Below the pieces are notes generated by a model. The model saw only the letters and a program-made list of their open reading frames with translations. It made no database searches and was not told the origin of the DNA. Shown here in pieces: positions 9,263-20,319 of a stretch of DNA of 64,000 nucleotides; position 1 is the first letter of the stretch; each line of letters starts with the position of its first letter. The stretch is from Pseudonocardia sp. T1-2H (GTDB taxonomy: Bacteria; Actinomycetota; Actinomycetes; Mycobacteriales; Pseudonocardiaceae), in the NCBI RefSeq assembly GCF_038039215.1, contig NZ_JBBPCL010000001.1:6076001-6140000 (forward strand). The letters run 5' to 3'. Position numbers and translations under genes: made by a program.

Positions 9263-10045
9263 GTGGACGCGGTGCAACGGTTCGTCAGGCTCGTCTCGGC
9301 ACCGGAGCCCCCGCTGGACGAGGCCGCGCTGCTCATCGCGGCCGGTGCGGACCCGTCGCTGGATCCGGCCCGCTGGCTGCACGAGCTGGATCGCCTCGCC
9401 GCGGGGGTGGACTCGCTGCCGCGGTTGCTGCGCCGGCTCTTCCTGGAGGAGGGCTTCCGGGGCAACGCGAGCAACTACTACGACCCGCGGAACTCCTTGC
9501 TCCCGCACGTCCTGACCCGCCGGACGGGGATCCCGATCTCGCTCGCCGTGGTGTGCATCGAGGTCGGCCGACGCGCCGGGATCCCGCTCGAGGGCGTCGG
9601 GATGCCGGGTCACTTCCTGGTCCGGGTGCCGGGTACGGACCAGCACCTCGACGTGTTCGACGGCGGCCGTCGCCTGGACCTCGCCGGCTGCGAGGCGCGC
9701 TTCCGCGCGGCGACCGGCGCGGGGCCACGGATCCGGTTCGGACCGCACCTGCTGGCTCGCGCCTCCACCCGGGAGATCCTGTCCCGGATGCTGGAGAACC
9801 TGCGCGGCGTCTACCGGGCCGGCGGCGCGCCCTCGCGCCGGGAGTGGGTGCTGCGGATGCGCCTGGCGCTGCGGGCGGACGAGGCCGCGCTCGTCGAGCT
9901 GGGCGAGGTGCTCGGGGAGCAGGGCCGCTGGGGCGAGGGCGCGCGGCTGATCGACAGCTGGCTCTCGGGCCGGGCCCGGGTGGACCCGCCGACGCGGGAC
10001 CGCCTGGTCCTCGCCTCCCGGACGCTGCGGGCGCATCTCAACTAG
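9263..10045 (+). CDS. SirB1/transglutaminase-like protein
   Basis: About 260 aa, matching the SirB1 N-terminal transglutaminase-like family, whose members often carry a TPR-like tail. Recognisable elements are NYYDPRNSLLPHVLTRRTG, PISLAVVCIEVGRRAG and VGMPGHFLVRV, the last two holding the Cys and His of the degenerate papain-like core. I prefer GTG 9263, with AGGA 8 nt upstream, over GTG 9248. It precedes surE by 9 bases and may be co-transcribed with it. Biochemical function is unknown. Confidence 0.78.
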   Translation: MDAVQRFVRLVSAPEPPLDEAALLIAAGADPSLDPARWLHELDRLAAGVDSLPRLLRRLFLEEGFRGNASNYYDPRNSLLPHVLTRRTGIPISLAVVCIEVGRRAGIPLEGVGMPGHFLVRVPGTDQHLDVFDGGRRLDLAGCEARFRAATGAGPRIRFGPHLLARASTREILSRMLENLRGVYRAGGAPSRREWVLRMRLALRADEAALVELGEVLGEQGRWGEGARLIDSWLSGRARVDPPTRDRLVLASRTLRAHLN

Positions 10046-10054
10046 CGCCGTACC

Positions 10055-10861
10055 GTGGACGACGTGACCACTCCCCCGCGTGTCCTGATCACGAACGACG
10101 ACGGGATCGACTCCCCGGGCCTGTGGACGCTGGCGCGGGGCGCCCGGGATGCCGGGTTCGACGTCGTCGTGGCCGCGCCGCACACCAACGCCAGCGGGGT
10201 GGGCGCCTCGATCCTCTCCGTGTCCGACCGGCACCGCACCGCCGTCCATCCGCGGACGCTGCCTGGGCTCGACGGGATCCCCGCGTTCGCGGTGCAGGGG
10301 CATCCGGCGTTCATCGTGCACGCGGCCGGGCACGGCTGGCTGGACCCGCTGCCGGATCTCGTGCTCTCCGGGATCAACCTCGGCGCGAACACCGGGCACG
10401 CGGTGATCCACTCGGGGACGGTCGGCGCGATCCTCACGGGCGCGCTGCACGGCTTGAGCGGCCTGGCGGTCTCGCTGGACAGCGGGCTGAGCGAGCCGGA
10501 GGAGCCGCACTGGGAGACGGTGCTGCACGTGCTCCCGGAGGTGCTCGGGATGCTGACCTCGATGCCCGCGGCGACGCTGCTCTCGCTGAACGTCCCGGAC
10601 CGGCCGGCGGACGAGCTGGGGCCGCTACGGGAGGCCACGCTGTCGTCGTTCGGGGCCGTGCAGGTCCGGGTGGATCACACCCCGGCTGTCGACGACGGCC
10701 CGGGCAGCCTGCTCACGACGATCTCCGAACCGGACGGCATCCACGACCCGGACTCGGACGTCGCGTTGCTCGCTCAGGGTCACCCCACGCTGACCGAACT
10801 GTCCCTGGTGGAGGCGAGACCGGGCCTGCTCTCGCAACGCTCCGTCACGCGTTCCGCCTGA
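10055..10861 (+). CDS. surE: 5'/3'-nucleotidase SurE
   Basis: Metal-dependent nucleoside monophosphatase linked to stationary-phase survival. The 268-aa protein contains the SurE signatures: LITNDDGIDSPGL at the N terminus (metal-binding Asp pair), VLSGINLGANTGHAVIHSGT (metal-binding Asn, phosphate pocket) and a VQGHPA element. The position of the first signature supports the N terminus used. It lies 9 bases after the SirB1-like gene on the same strand. Confidence 0.92.
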   Translation: MDDVTTPPRVLITNDDGIDSPGLWTLARGARDAGFDVVVAAPHTNASGVGASILSVSDRHRTAVHPRTLPGLDGIPAFAVQGHPAFIVHAAGHGWLDPLPDLVLSGINLGANTGHAVIHSGTVGAILTGALHGLSGLAVSLDSGLSEPEEPHWETVLHVLPEVLGMLTSMPAATLLSLNVPDRPADELGPLREATLSSFGAVQVRVDHTPAVDDGPGSLLTTISEPDGIHDPDSDVALLAQGHPTLTELSLVEARPGLLSQRSVTRSA

Positions 10862-10973
10862 CGAGGTACGCCCACCCGGATGGCAGGGCCCGATGTGGGC
10901 GGGGTTCATGACGCATCGTCGATGAAGCACCCCCGGATCGGGCGTGACCAGCCCCACGTCGCACACTGTCACC

Positions 10974-11150
10974 ATGGGTGACGGTGACGTGAGGTACGAA
11001 TGGTCCACCCGCTTCGCGCGCGCCATCGCGGAGGAGCTCCGCCAGGGCGTCGCGAGCGGGGCGATGAGCCGGTTCGAGGCGGACCAGCTGCTGAACCGGA
11101 TGCGCACCGTCGTCGAGCAGGCCCTGGATCCGGCGCCGATCCTGGGCTGA
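10974..11150 (+). CDS. Conserved-looking small protein, 58 aa, unknown function
   Basis: I do not recognise this protein. From ATG 10974 it reads MGDGDVRYEWSTRF and continues with a charged, probably helical segment (IAEELRQGVASGAMSRFEADQLL). It has no membrane segment, cysteine or known motif. Third codon positions are nearly all G or C, which supports coding. The frame could start further upstream at 10944 but has no ribosome site there. It is convergent with the next unknown gene. Confidence 0.5.
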   Translation: MGDGDVRYEWSTRFARAIAEELRQGVASGAMSRFEADQLLNRMRTVVEQALDPAPILG

Positions 11151-11176
11151 GCCCCCGCCTCGGGCCGACCTCGGTG

Positions 11177-11566
11177 CTAGTGCTCGTCCTTGCCGGTGAG
11201 CAGCTCCTCGAGCTCGTCCGCGGCCTTCACGACCAGCCGGAACGGCAGGTCGAAGCCGGTCAGCTCCCCTTCGTGCAGCGGGATGGAGTGCCGGAAGAGC
11301 GCCACACCGTCCTCGGCCGTGACCCCGCCGACGACGGACTCGGACGCCTTGGCGAGCAGCAGCGGCAGGTCCAGGTCCGCGATGCGACCGATCGGGGACT
11401 CGATCTGCGCCCAGGCCTGGCCGTCGGCGTCCGCCTTGTGCCGGACGACCACCAGCTGGGTGCGCTCCTGGGTGGTGGGCAGGTTGAACCACAGCTCGGC
11501 CTCGCTCGAACGCATGATCTCGTACCGCACCCGCACGAAGGACACGAGATCGTCCCAGCTCGCCAC
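11177..11566 (-). CDS. Uncharacterised 129-aa protein
   Basis: No motif is recognised with certainty. The protein is acidic and soluble, begins MASWDDLVSFVRVRYEIM and ends AADELEELLTGKDEH. The alternation of strands and helices and the phrases LWFNLPTT and WAQIESPIGRI loosely recall YbjN-like peptide-binding folds, but this is a guess. Codon use is typical for the window. It is transcribed alone, convergent with the 58-aa gene. Confidence 0.6.
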   Translation of the reverse strand: MASWDDLVSFVRVRYEIMRSSEAELWFNLPTTQERTQLVVVRHKADADGQAWAQIESPIGRIADLDLPLLLAKASESVVGGVTAEDGVALFRHSIPLHEGELTGFDLPFRLVVKAADELEELLTGKDEH

Positions 11567-11712
11567 GTCGGCTCCTCACCTGTGCCGGTGTCTCCGGCAT
11601 GTCGGCGACGCTACCGTGCCCAGCTCGTCCCGTGCGGTCCGAGGTCGGGAGTTGATCTGCCGGCGCGCGGTCGCCGGTGAGCACATCGGACTCCGGCAGG
11701 ACCTCCGGGACG

Positions 11713-12663
11713 TCAGCGCCAGTCGTCGACCACCAGGGCGTCCGGCCGGTGGTAGCCGGGCTCGTCCGGGCGATGCATGGCGACCCCGATCAGGTCCGCG
11801 CGGTAGCCGCGCTCGCCGAGCATCCGGTAGGCGGCACGCCGGGCGGTGCTCACCCCGGCCACCACACGGCCCGCTCCTCGCGTGGTGGCGAACGCCTCGC
11901 AGGCGTCGAGAAGCCGGGCGAACGAGTCCGGCGCCCCCGTCCGGGCGGCGGCGAACTTGACGAAGCAGACCCCGGTGCCCGCCTCGCTTCCGGCGCCGAC
12001 GTGGCAGATCGCGAAGCCCGAGCCGTCGTCGAGGAGGACCGTGTCGCCGAGGCCCAGCGTGTGGCAGGCCACCACCTCCCGGCTGACGTCGAGGCCGGGG
12101 TAGATGGTGTCGGTGAGCGACGCGCACTCGGCCAGCCTGGCGCTCGGGTCGGGATCGGAGTCGAAGGTCGACCATCCGGACCGGTGTGCGGCCGGCGCGG
12201 CCGGTGCGGCCAGCACGACGGTGAGGAATCGCGGCCGGAAGCCGTAGCGCTCGTAGAGGCCCAGGTGCTTGGGGCTGTGGCTGAAGGTGAACAGGCCTGC
12301 GTGGGTGAGCCTCCACGCGTCCATGATCTCCATGGTGCCGTCCATCAGACGCCGCGCCACACCCCGGTCCCAGAGCGGAGGGTCGACGGTCAGCGGCCCG
12401 AAGAACCCGACGCTGCCCCACCTGGTGGCGAAGGTGGACCCGACGAGCCGGCCGTCGATCTCCGCGGTCAGCGCGGCCTGCGGCGCGACGGCCCAGCGGC
12501 TGCGGACGTAGTCGCCGTCGCCGAGGAACGCCATCGGGTCCGGCATTCCCAGGAACGTCCCGAACGCCGTCCGCATGATCCGGTCGGCATCCGTCAGGTC
12601 GGCCTCGATCATCGACCGCACCTTGAGGCTCTCGACCTGGCCGGCCTGCGTGGCAGTCGTCAT
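11713..12663 (-). CDS. GNAT family N-acetyltransferase
   Basis: 316-aa GNAT-fold protein. The acetyl-CoA-binding P-loop is seen as PPLWDRGVARRLMD (R/Q-x-x-G-x-A/G type) in the first domain, preceded by the beta4 segment VGFFGPLTVDP. A second, degenerate domain follows. GAGRVVAGVSTARRAAYRML near the C terminus also looks GNAT-like, which suggests a tandem arrangement. ATG 12663 has a strong GAGGAGG upstream. It is monocistronic; the substrate cannot be inferred. Confidence 0.8.
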   Translation of the reverse strand: MTTATQAGQVESLKVRSMIEADLTDADRIMRTAFGTFLGMPDPMAFLGDGDYVRSRWAVAPQAALTAEIDGRLVGSTFATRWGSVGFFGPLTVDPPLWDRGVARRLMDGTMEIMDAWRLTHAGLFTFSHSPKHLGLYERYGFRPRFLTVVLAAPAAPAAHRSGWSTFDSDPDPSARLAECASLTDTIYPGLDVSREVVACHTLGLGDTVLLDDGSGFAICHVGAGSEAGTGVCFVKFAAARTGAPDSFARLLDACEAFATTRGAGRVVAGVSTARRAAYRMLGERGYRADLIGVAMHRPDEPGYHRPDALVVDDWR

Positions 12664-12844
12664 GACGCCCCTCCTCGGACGGGACGGCGCGCAGCGCGGA
12701 CCAGCTGCTGCCGCCCGGGTGCGGGAGCAGGCCCGTCCACGTCGGAGGAACCAACGTAGTGACGCTCTGCCGTCGCCGCGACGGCTGATCGGTCGACGCA
12801 ACGCCCCACCAGGCCCGCCGGCCGCGCCGGGGCGGGGGCCCGCC

Positions 12845-13990
12845 CTAGAGGCCGAGCTGGCGGGCGATCAGCATCCGCTGGACCTCCGACGTGCCCTCAC
12901 CGACCTCCAGGATCTTCGCGTCCCGGTAGAAGCGCCCGACGGGGTACTCGTTCATGAAGCCGTAGCCGCCGAAGATCTGCGTGGCGTCCCGGGCGTTGTC
13001 CATCGCGGCGTTGGAGGACACCAGCTTCGCGATGGCCGCCTCCTTCTTGAACGGCTCGCCCTTGAGCATCTTCGCCGCTGCGGCGTAGTAGGCCAGCCGC
13101 GCGGTGTGCGCCCGGACCTCCATGTCCGCGATCTTGAACTGGATCGCCTGGTACTTGCCGATCGGGCTGCCGAAGGCCTGCCGCTCGTGGGCGTAGCGCA
13201 GGGACTCGTCGACGCAGCCCTGGGCGAGCCCGACGGACAGGGCCGCGATCGCGACGCGGCCCTCGTCGAGGATCGAGAGGAACTGCGCGTAGCCCCGGCC
13301 CCGGGCACCGAGCAGGTTCGCGGCGGGGACGCGGACGTCGTCGAAGAAGAGCTCGTGGGTGTCCGAGGAGCACCAGCCGACCTTCGAGTACGGCTTCGCC
13401 ACGGTGAACCCGGGCGTGCCGGACGGGACGACGATCGCGGAGATCTCCTTCTTCTCGTCCGTCCCTCCCGTGACGGCGGTGACCGTGACGATCTCGGTGA
13501 TGTCCGTGCCGGAGTTCGTGATGAAGCACTTGGACCCGTTGATCACCCACTCGTCGCCGTCGAGGCGGGCGGTGGTGCGGGTGGCGCCGGCGTCGGACCC
13601 GCCGCCGGCCTCGGTCAGACCGAAGGCGCCGAGCTTCTCCCCGGCCGCGAGCTGCGGCAGCCACTGCGCCTTCTGCTCGTCGGAGCCGAAGCGGTAGACC
13701 GGCATCGCGCCGAGCGACACCCCGGCCTCGAGGGTGATCGCGACGGACGAGTCGACGCGCGCGAGCTCCTCCAGGGCGAGGCAGAGGGCGAAGTAGTCCC
13801 CGCCCATGCCGCCGAACTCCTCGCTGACGGGCAGGCCGAACAGGCCCATCGCGCCCATCTTGCGCACGAGCTCGTACGGGAACTCCTCGCGCTCGTAGAG
13901 GTCCCCGATGACCGGGGCGACCTCCTTCTGCGCGAAGTCCTCGACGGTGGCCCGCAGGGCGGCGTGCTCCTCGCTCAGGTCGAGGTCCAT
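12845..13990 (-). CDS. Acyl-CoA dehydrogenase of the acc cluster (FadE19-like)
   Basis: FAD-dependent dehydrogenase that introduces the alpha-beta double bond in short or branched acyl-CoAs. The 381-aa protein has the two ACAD signatures GAFGLTEAGGGSDAGATRT and QIFGGYGFMNEYPVGRFYRD. EGTSEVQRMLIARQL places a Glu at the usual medium-chain catalytic position, whereas classical isovaleryl-CoA dehydrogenases use a Glu elsewhere. It directly follows the biotin carboxylase gene (1 base apart) and carboxyltransferase gene, the order of mycobacterial accD1-accA1-fadE19, so leucine or other branched-chain breakdown is likely. Confidence 0.88.
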   Translation of the reverse strand: MDLDLSEEHAALRATVEDFAQKEVAPVIGDLYEREEFPYELVRKMGAMGLFGLPVSEEFGGMGGDYFALCLALEELARVDSSVAITLEAGVSLGAMPVYRFGSDEQKAQWLPQLAAGEKLGAFGLTEAGGGSDAGATRTTARLDGDEWVINGSKCFITNSGTDITEIVTVTAVTGGTDEKKEISAIVVPSGTPGFTVAKPYSKVGWCSSDTHELFFDDVRVPAANLLGARGRGYAQFLSILDEGRVAIAALSVGLAQGCVDESLRYAHERQAFGSPIGKYQAIQFKIADMEVRAHTARLAYYAAAAKMLKGEPFKKEAAIAKLVSSNAAMDNARDATQIFGGYGFMNEYPVGRFYRDAKILEVGEGTSEVQRMLIARQLGL

Positions 13991-13991
13991 C

Positions 13992-15995
<2,004 letters not shown>

Positions 15996-16016
15996 CCGCG
16001 CACCCCCTTCGCCGCT

Positions 16017-16060
16017 GCACGAACGGCACTCTCGATCACTAGGTCCGCACGAACGGCACT
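16017..16060. repeat. Direct repeat GCACGAACGGCACT, two copies 30 bp apart
   Basis: GCACGAACGGCACT occurs at 16017-16030 and 16047-16060, followed by CTC and TTC respectively, in the 94-bp gap between accD1 and accA1. It may mark a dispersed intergenic element or a binding site. No stem-loop links the copies. Confidence 0.6.
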
Positions 16061-16089
16061 TTCCTGCAACGGAGCCGGCAGCACGGCGC

Positions 16090-17694
16090 TCACATCCGGA
16101 AGACGCCGAACGCCGGGTCGGCGAGGGGCGCGTTGGCGGCGGTGGACAGGGCGAGCCCGAGGACGGTCCGGGTGTCGGCGGGGTCGATGACGCCGTCGTC
16201 CCAGATCCGGGCCGTGGAGTAGTACGGGTGACCCTGGTGCTCGTACTGCGCCCGGATCTTGTCCTTGAACTCCTCCTCGGGCGTCTCGTCCCGCGGCGAG
16301 CGCACGGCGGCCAGCACCGTCGCGGCCTGCTCCCCACCCATCACCGAGATCCGTGCGTTGGGCCACATGAACAGGAACCGCGGGGAGTACGCCCGCCCGC
16401 ACATCGAGTAGTTCCCCGCCCCGAAGGACCCCCCGATGACGACGGTCAGCTTCGGCACCCGGGTGGACGCCACGGCCGTCACCATCTTGGCGCCGTTCTT
16501 CGCGATCCCGCCGGCTTCGTACTCCCGACCGACCATGAACCCGGAGATGTTCTGCAGGAACACCAGCGGGATGCCGCGCTGGTCGCACAGCTCGATGAAG
16601 TGGGCGCCCTTGACCGCGGACTCGGAGAACAGGATCCCGTTGTTCGCGACGATCCCCACGGGGTGCCCGTGGATGTGCGCGAACCCGGTGACCAGCGTCG
16701 TCCCGTACTCGGACTTGAACTCGTGGAACCGCGACCCGTCGACGACGCGGGCGATCACCTCGCGCACGTCGTAGGGGGTCCGGGAGTCCGTCGGCACCGC
16801 CCCGTAGAGCTCGGCCGGGTCCACCGCCGGCTCCTCGGTCGGCACGACGTCCCACGGCCGGGGAGCGCGCGGCCCGAGCGTCCCGACGATCGACCGGACG
16901 ATCTGCAACGCGTGCGCGTCGTCGTTCGCGAGATGGTCGGTGACGCCGGAGACCTTGGAGTGCAGGTCCCCGCCGCCCAGCTCCTCCGCGGTGACGACCT
17001 CGCCGGTCGCGGCCTTCACCAGCGGCGGCCCGCCGAGGAAGATCGTCCCCTGGTTCCGGACGATCACCGCCTCGTCGCTCATCGCCGGCACGTACGCACC
17101 CCCCGCGGTGCACGAGCCCAGCACGGCGGCGATCTGCGGGATGCCCAGCCCGGACATCTGCGCCTGGTTGTAGAAGATCCGGCCGAAGTGCTCGCGGTCC
17201 GGGAAGACGTCGTCCTGCTGCGGCAGGAACGCGCCACCGGAGTCCACCAGGTAGACACACGGCAGCCGGTTGTGCAGCGCCACCTCCTGCGCGCGGAGGT
17301 GCTTCTTCACCGTCATCGGGTAGTAGGTGCCGCCCTTGACCGTGGCGTCGTTGGCGACGATCACGCACTCGCGCCCGGCCACCCGCCCGACCCCGGTGAT
17401 GATCCCGGCGCCCGGGGCCTCGTCGCCGTACATGCCGTTCGCCGCCATCGGGGACAGCTCCAGGAACGGCGACGACGGGTCGACCAGGTCGTCCACCCGG
17501 TCCCGCGGCAGCAGCTTCCCGCGCTCGACGTGCCGGGCGCGGGACTTCTCCGGCCCGCCGAGGCGGGCGACCGCCAGGCGCGCGTTCAGGTCCGCGACCA
17601 GGGAGCGGTGCGACTCCGCGTTGGCCGCGAACCGCTCGTCGCCCGGGTCCACCGCGCTGCGCAGCCGCGGTGCCTCGGTTCGGGTGTCCGGCAT
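16090..17694 (-). CDS. accD1: Acyl-CoA carboxylase beta subunit (carboxyltransferase), AccD1/MccB-like
   Basis: 534-aa carboxyltransferase that moves CO2 from biotin to an acyl-CoA. Crotonase-like features are clear: [42 protein letters not shown] in the N half, and [15 protein letters not shown] with [14 protein letters not shown] in the C half, the pattern of methylcrotonyl-CoA carboxylase beta chains. ATG 17694 is preceded by AGGAGAGG. It heads the acc-fadE transcription unit, and two near-palindromic operators lie 33-66 bp upstream of its start. Confidence 0.92.
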   Translation of the reverse strand: MPDTRTEAPRLRSAVDPGDERFAANAESHRSLVADLNARLAVARLGGPEKSRARHVERGKLLPRDRVDDLVDPSSPFLELSPMAANGMYGDEAPGAGIITGVGRVAGRECVIVANDATVKGGTYYPMTVKKHLRAQEVALHNRLPCVYLVDSGGAFLPQQDDVFPDREHFGRIFYNQAQMSGLGIPQIAAVLGSCTAGGAYVPAMSDEAVIVRNQGTIFLGGPPLVKAATGEVVTAEELGGGDLHSKVSGVTDHLANDDAHALQIVRSIVGTLGPRAPRPWDVVPTEEPAVDPAELYGAVPTDSRTPYDVREVIARVVDGSRFHEFKSEYGTTLVTGFAHIHGHPVGIVANNGILFSESAVKGAHFIELCDQRGIPLVFLQNISGFMVGREYEAGGIAKNGAKMVTAVASTRVPKLTVVIGGSFGAGNYSMCGRAYSPRFLFMWPNARISVMGGEQAATVLAAVRSPRDETPEEEFKDKIRAQYEHQGHPYYSTARIWDDGVIDPADTRTVLGLALSTAANAPLADPAFGVFRM

Positions 17695-17726
17695 ACCTCT
17701 CCTCAGCCAACTTCGTCGTCACGTCG

Positions 17727-17760
17727 GTTAGCGATCGTTAACATGTTAGCGGTCGTTAAC
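17727..17760. promoter_or_regulatory. Two tandem TetR-type operators upstream of accD1
   Basis: GTTAGCGATCGTTAAC (17727-17742) and GTTAGCGGTCGTTAAC (17745-17760) are near-perfect 16-bp palindromes with 18-bp centre spacing. The same word lies in front of the TetR gene at 20283. They sit between accD1 and the divergent response regulator gene and could control both. Confidence 0.75.
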
Positions 17761-17816
17761 CGGATGTGCCAGGGCCTTCAGCGGGCTCACATGGAGCGCC
17801 TTCTACGGTTCGGGGC

Positions 17817-18491
17817 GTGCGCGTGCTTCTGGTGGAGGACGAACGACCCCTTGCGGAGATGGTCCGCCGCGGACTCGCCCGGGAGGGCCACTCCGTGGAC
17901 ATGGCCCACGACGGGCCCTCGGGGCTCGACGCGGCGCTCTCGGGCGTGCACGACGTCGTCATCCTGGACATCATGCTGCCGGGGCTCTCCGGCTACCGGA
18001 TCCTGCAACGGCTGCGCGCCGCCGGGGTCTGGACGCCCGTCCTCATGCTCACGGCGAAGGACGGCGAGTACGACGAGGCGGACGCCTTCGACCTCGGCGC
18101 CGACGACTACCTGACCAAGCCGTTCTCGTTCGTCGTCCTGCTGGCCCGGCTGCGCGCCCTGCAGCGCCGCGCCGGCGACGCCCGGCCGAGCGTCCTGACC
18201 GTCGGGGACCTGAAGCTCGACCCCGCGCGGCACCGGGTGTTCCGCGGGGACACCGAGGTCACGCTCACCCCGCGCGAGTTCGGCGTGCTGGAGCACCTGA
18301 TGCGGCACGCCGGGGAGGTCGTCACGAAGACGGACATCCTGCGCGCCGTCTGGGACGCGCACTACGAGGGCGAGGTCAACGTCGTCGAGGTGTACGTCGG
18401 GTACGTCCGGCGCAAGATCGACGCGCCGTTCGGGACCGCGTCCATCGAGACCCTGCGCGGCGTCGGCTACCGGATGGCCGAGCCCACCTGA
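17817..18491 (+). CDS. OmpR-family response regulator
   Basis: 224-aa two-component regulator. The receiver domain shows VEDE (acid pocket), the phospho-acceptor in VVILDIMLPG, and DYLTKPFS with the conserved Lys. The winged-helix domain ends in the usual VEVYVGYVRRKID and IETLRGVGYRM. GTG 17817 gives MRVLLVEDE, the normal family start. It is convergent with the histidine kinase gene instead of in operon with it, yet adjacency makes them likely partners. Its promoter region contains the two accD1/TetR operators. Confidence 0.9.
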   Translation: MRVLLVEDERPLAEMVRRGLAREGHSVDMAHDGPSGLDAALSGVHDVVILDIMLPGLSGYRILQRLRAAGVWTPVLMLTAKDGEYDEADAFDLGADDYLTKPFSFVVLLARLRALQRRAGDARPSVLTVGDLKLDPARHRVFRGDTEVTLTPREFGVLEHLMRHAGEVVTKTDILRAVWDAHYEGEVNVVEVYVGYVRRKIDAPFGTASIETLRGVGYRMAEPT

Positions 18492-18492
18492 G

Positions 18493-20230
18493 CTATCTGC
18501 CCTCGGACGGCGAGTAGCTCTGCGGGCGGACGACCGGCAGCGGCCCCGTCGGGTTGACGTCCGCGGGTGAGTGGGCCTCGCCGAGCCGGATCGGCGTCGC
18601 GAGCTTCCCGGCCCGGACGGTCCGACGCGGGCCGGCCCTGCGGCACGGGGACCGGCCCGGACGTCGGCTCCGGGCGCGGCCGGGGCCGCCCACCCGGCGG
18701 GACGACGGGCGTGGGCCCGGTCGGCCGGTCGTCGTAGAGCGGCTGCGTCTCCTGCCTGGACGGCGCTGTCTCGGCCGGGTCCCGCTCCGCGGCCGGGCCG
18801 GCCGGCAGGGTCACCCGGAACAGCGCCCCGCCCAGCTCGGACTCGCCGATCTCGACACCGCCGCCGTGTGCGGCGATCACCTCGGCGACGATCGCCAGGC
18901 CGAGCCCGGCGCCGCCGTCGGACCGCGCGCGGGCCTCGTCCAGGCGCACGAACCGCTCGAAGACGCGCGTGCGTTGCTCCGGCGGGACGCCCGGCCCGTC
19001 GTCGCCGACCTCGACCACGGCCCGGTCGCCCTCGCGCCGTAGCGTCACCAGCACCCGGGACTCGGCGTGCCGGCGGGCGTTGTCCACGAGGTTGCGCACG
19101 ACCCGGACCAGCTGCCCGCGGTCCCCGACGACGCGCACCGGCTCGGCGCGGACCGTGACGCCGTCCGCACCCACCCGGGCCCCGCCGATGTCCGACGGGC
19201 GGCCGCGCTCGGCCTCCACGATCTCGTCGAGGTCCACCTCGTCGTGGCGTGGCTGCAGGCCGCGCTCGTCGGCCCGGGCGAGCAGCAGCAGGCCGTCGAC
19301 GAGCCTGCCGAGCCGGTCCGCCTCGGTGCGCATCGAGCGGACCGTGGCCCCGTCCGGACTGTCCGGGTGGTGCGCGGCGGCGATCAGCTCGAGGCCGGAG
19401 GAGATGGTGGCGAGCGGGCTGCGCAGCTCGTGGCTGGCGTCCGCGACGAACCGGCGCTGGTTGGTCTGCGCACCCTCCAGCCGTCCGAGCATCTGGTTCA
19501 TCGTGGCCGCGAGCCGGCCGATCTCGTCCTGGGTCACGGGCTCGGGGACGCGCCGGTCCAGGTCCCGGTCCGTGAGGCTCGCGACGTGCGCGCGGATCCG
19601 CTCGACGGGACGCAGCGCCCGGCCGGCGAAGAGGTAGGTGAAGAACCCGGCGATCACCACGAGGATCGGCACCCCGATGTAGACCATCGTCTTGACCGTG
19701 TCCACGGCCTTGTGCACCGGTTCGAGCGGCTGTGCGGCCAGGATCGTGATGGGCCGGCCGAAGGGCTGGAACCCCACCGCCACCACCTGGACCTCCTGAC
19801 TCGTGCCGTCCCCGAGCTCGACCCGGGTCGGGCCGACCACCCTCGTCCGGCCGCGCTCCACCAGCACGTCGGACATCCTCGGCATGCTCGCCAGCGGGTC
19901 CGACGCCGCGATGATCTGGATGTCCGGCTCGTCCGGGTCGTCGTTGTTCCAGTCCGTGACGACCTGGATCAGGTCCGTGCGCTTGCCGGTGGTGTCGAGC
20001 GCGTTGTCCCGGACGTTGCCGGTGGCCGTGAAGTTCGCCGCGATCCGCTGGCCGACCTGCTCGGCCTGCTGGGTCGCCGCCTCGTCGAGCTGGGTCTGCA
20101 GGGACCGGTTCAGCAGCAGCACGAGGGAGAACCCGGCCACCACGAGGACGACGGCCACCGCGGCGGCGGCCGCGAGCGCGGACGCCACCCGGACACCCAT
20201 CCGGGCGCGGAGCCAGCGCAGACCGAGCAT
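18493..20230 (-). CDS. Two-component sensor histidine kinase, C-terminal tail frameshifted
   Basis: Membrane kinase of about 578 aa. It has a TM segment near residues 15-40, an extracytoplasmic sensor, a second TM (YIGVPILVVIAGFFTYLFAG), HAMP, HisKA with the phospho-His in FVADASHELRSPLATI, and an HATPase (NLVDNARRHA, GDDGPGVP, GAGLGLAIV). Beyond the ATPase is a Pro-rich tail. In one frame it runs to a stop at 18467, overlapping the regulator gene, with poor third-position GC. In the other frame from about 18630 it has almost pure G/C third positions and stops at 18493, one base past the regulator stop. I take the latter as real. Confidence 0.85.
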
Positions 20231-20282
20231 CCGACCAGCGTAGAGGGGCCGGCCTGTGTCCAGGCTGAGACGTTCGTCGGAC

Positions 20283-20298
20283 GTTAGCGTTCGTTAAC
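20283..20298. promoter_or_regulatory. TetR-type operator upstream of the TetR gene
   Basis: GTTAGCGTTCGTTAAC matches the two sites in front of accD1 (17727, 17745) at all but the central bases. It lies 22 bp before the TetR start and between the TetR and the divergent histidine kinase, which suggests autoregulation and possibly joint control of the kinase. Confidence 0.75.
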
Positions 20299-20319
20299 CT
20301 GACGCGCTACGCTCGGCCG

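Noticed and set aside
9206..10528. Upstream extension of the MDR reductase frame
   Set aside because: Antisense to the SirB1-like and surE genes; the protein family starts at ATG 9205.
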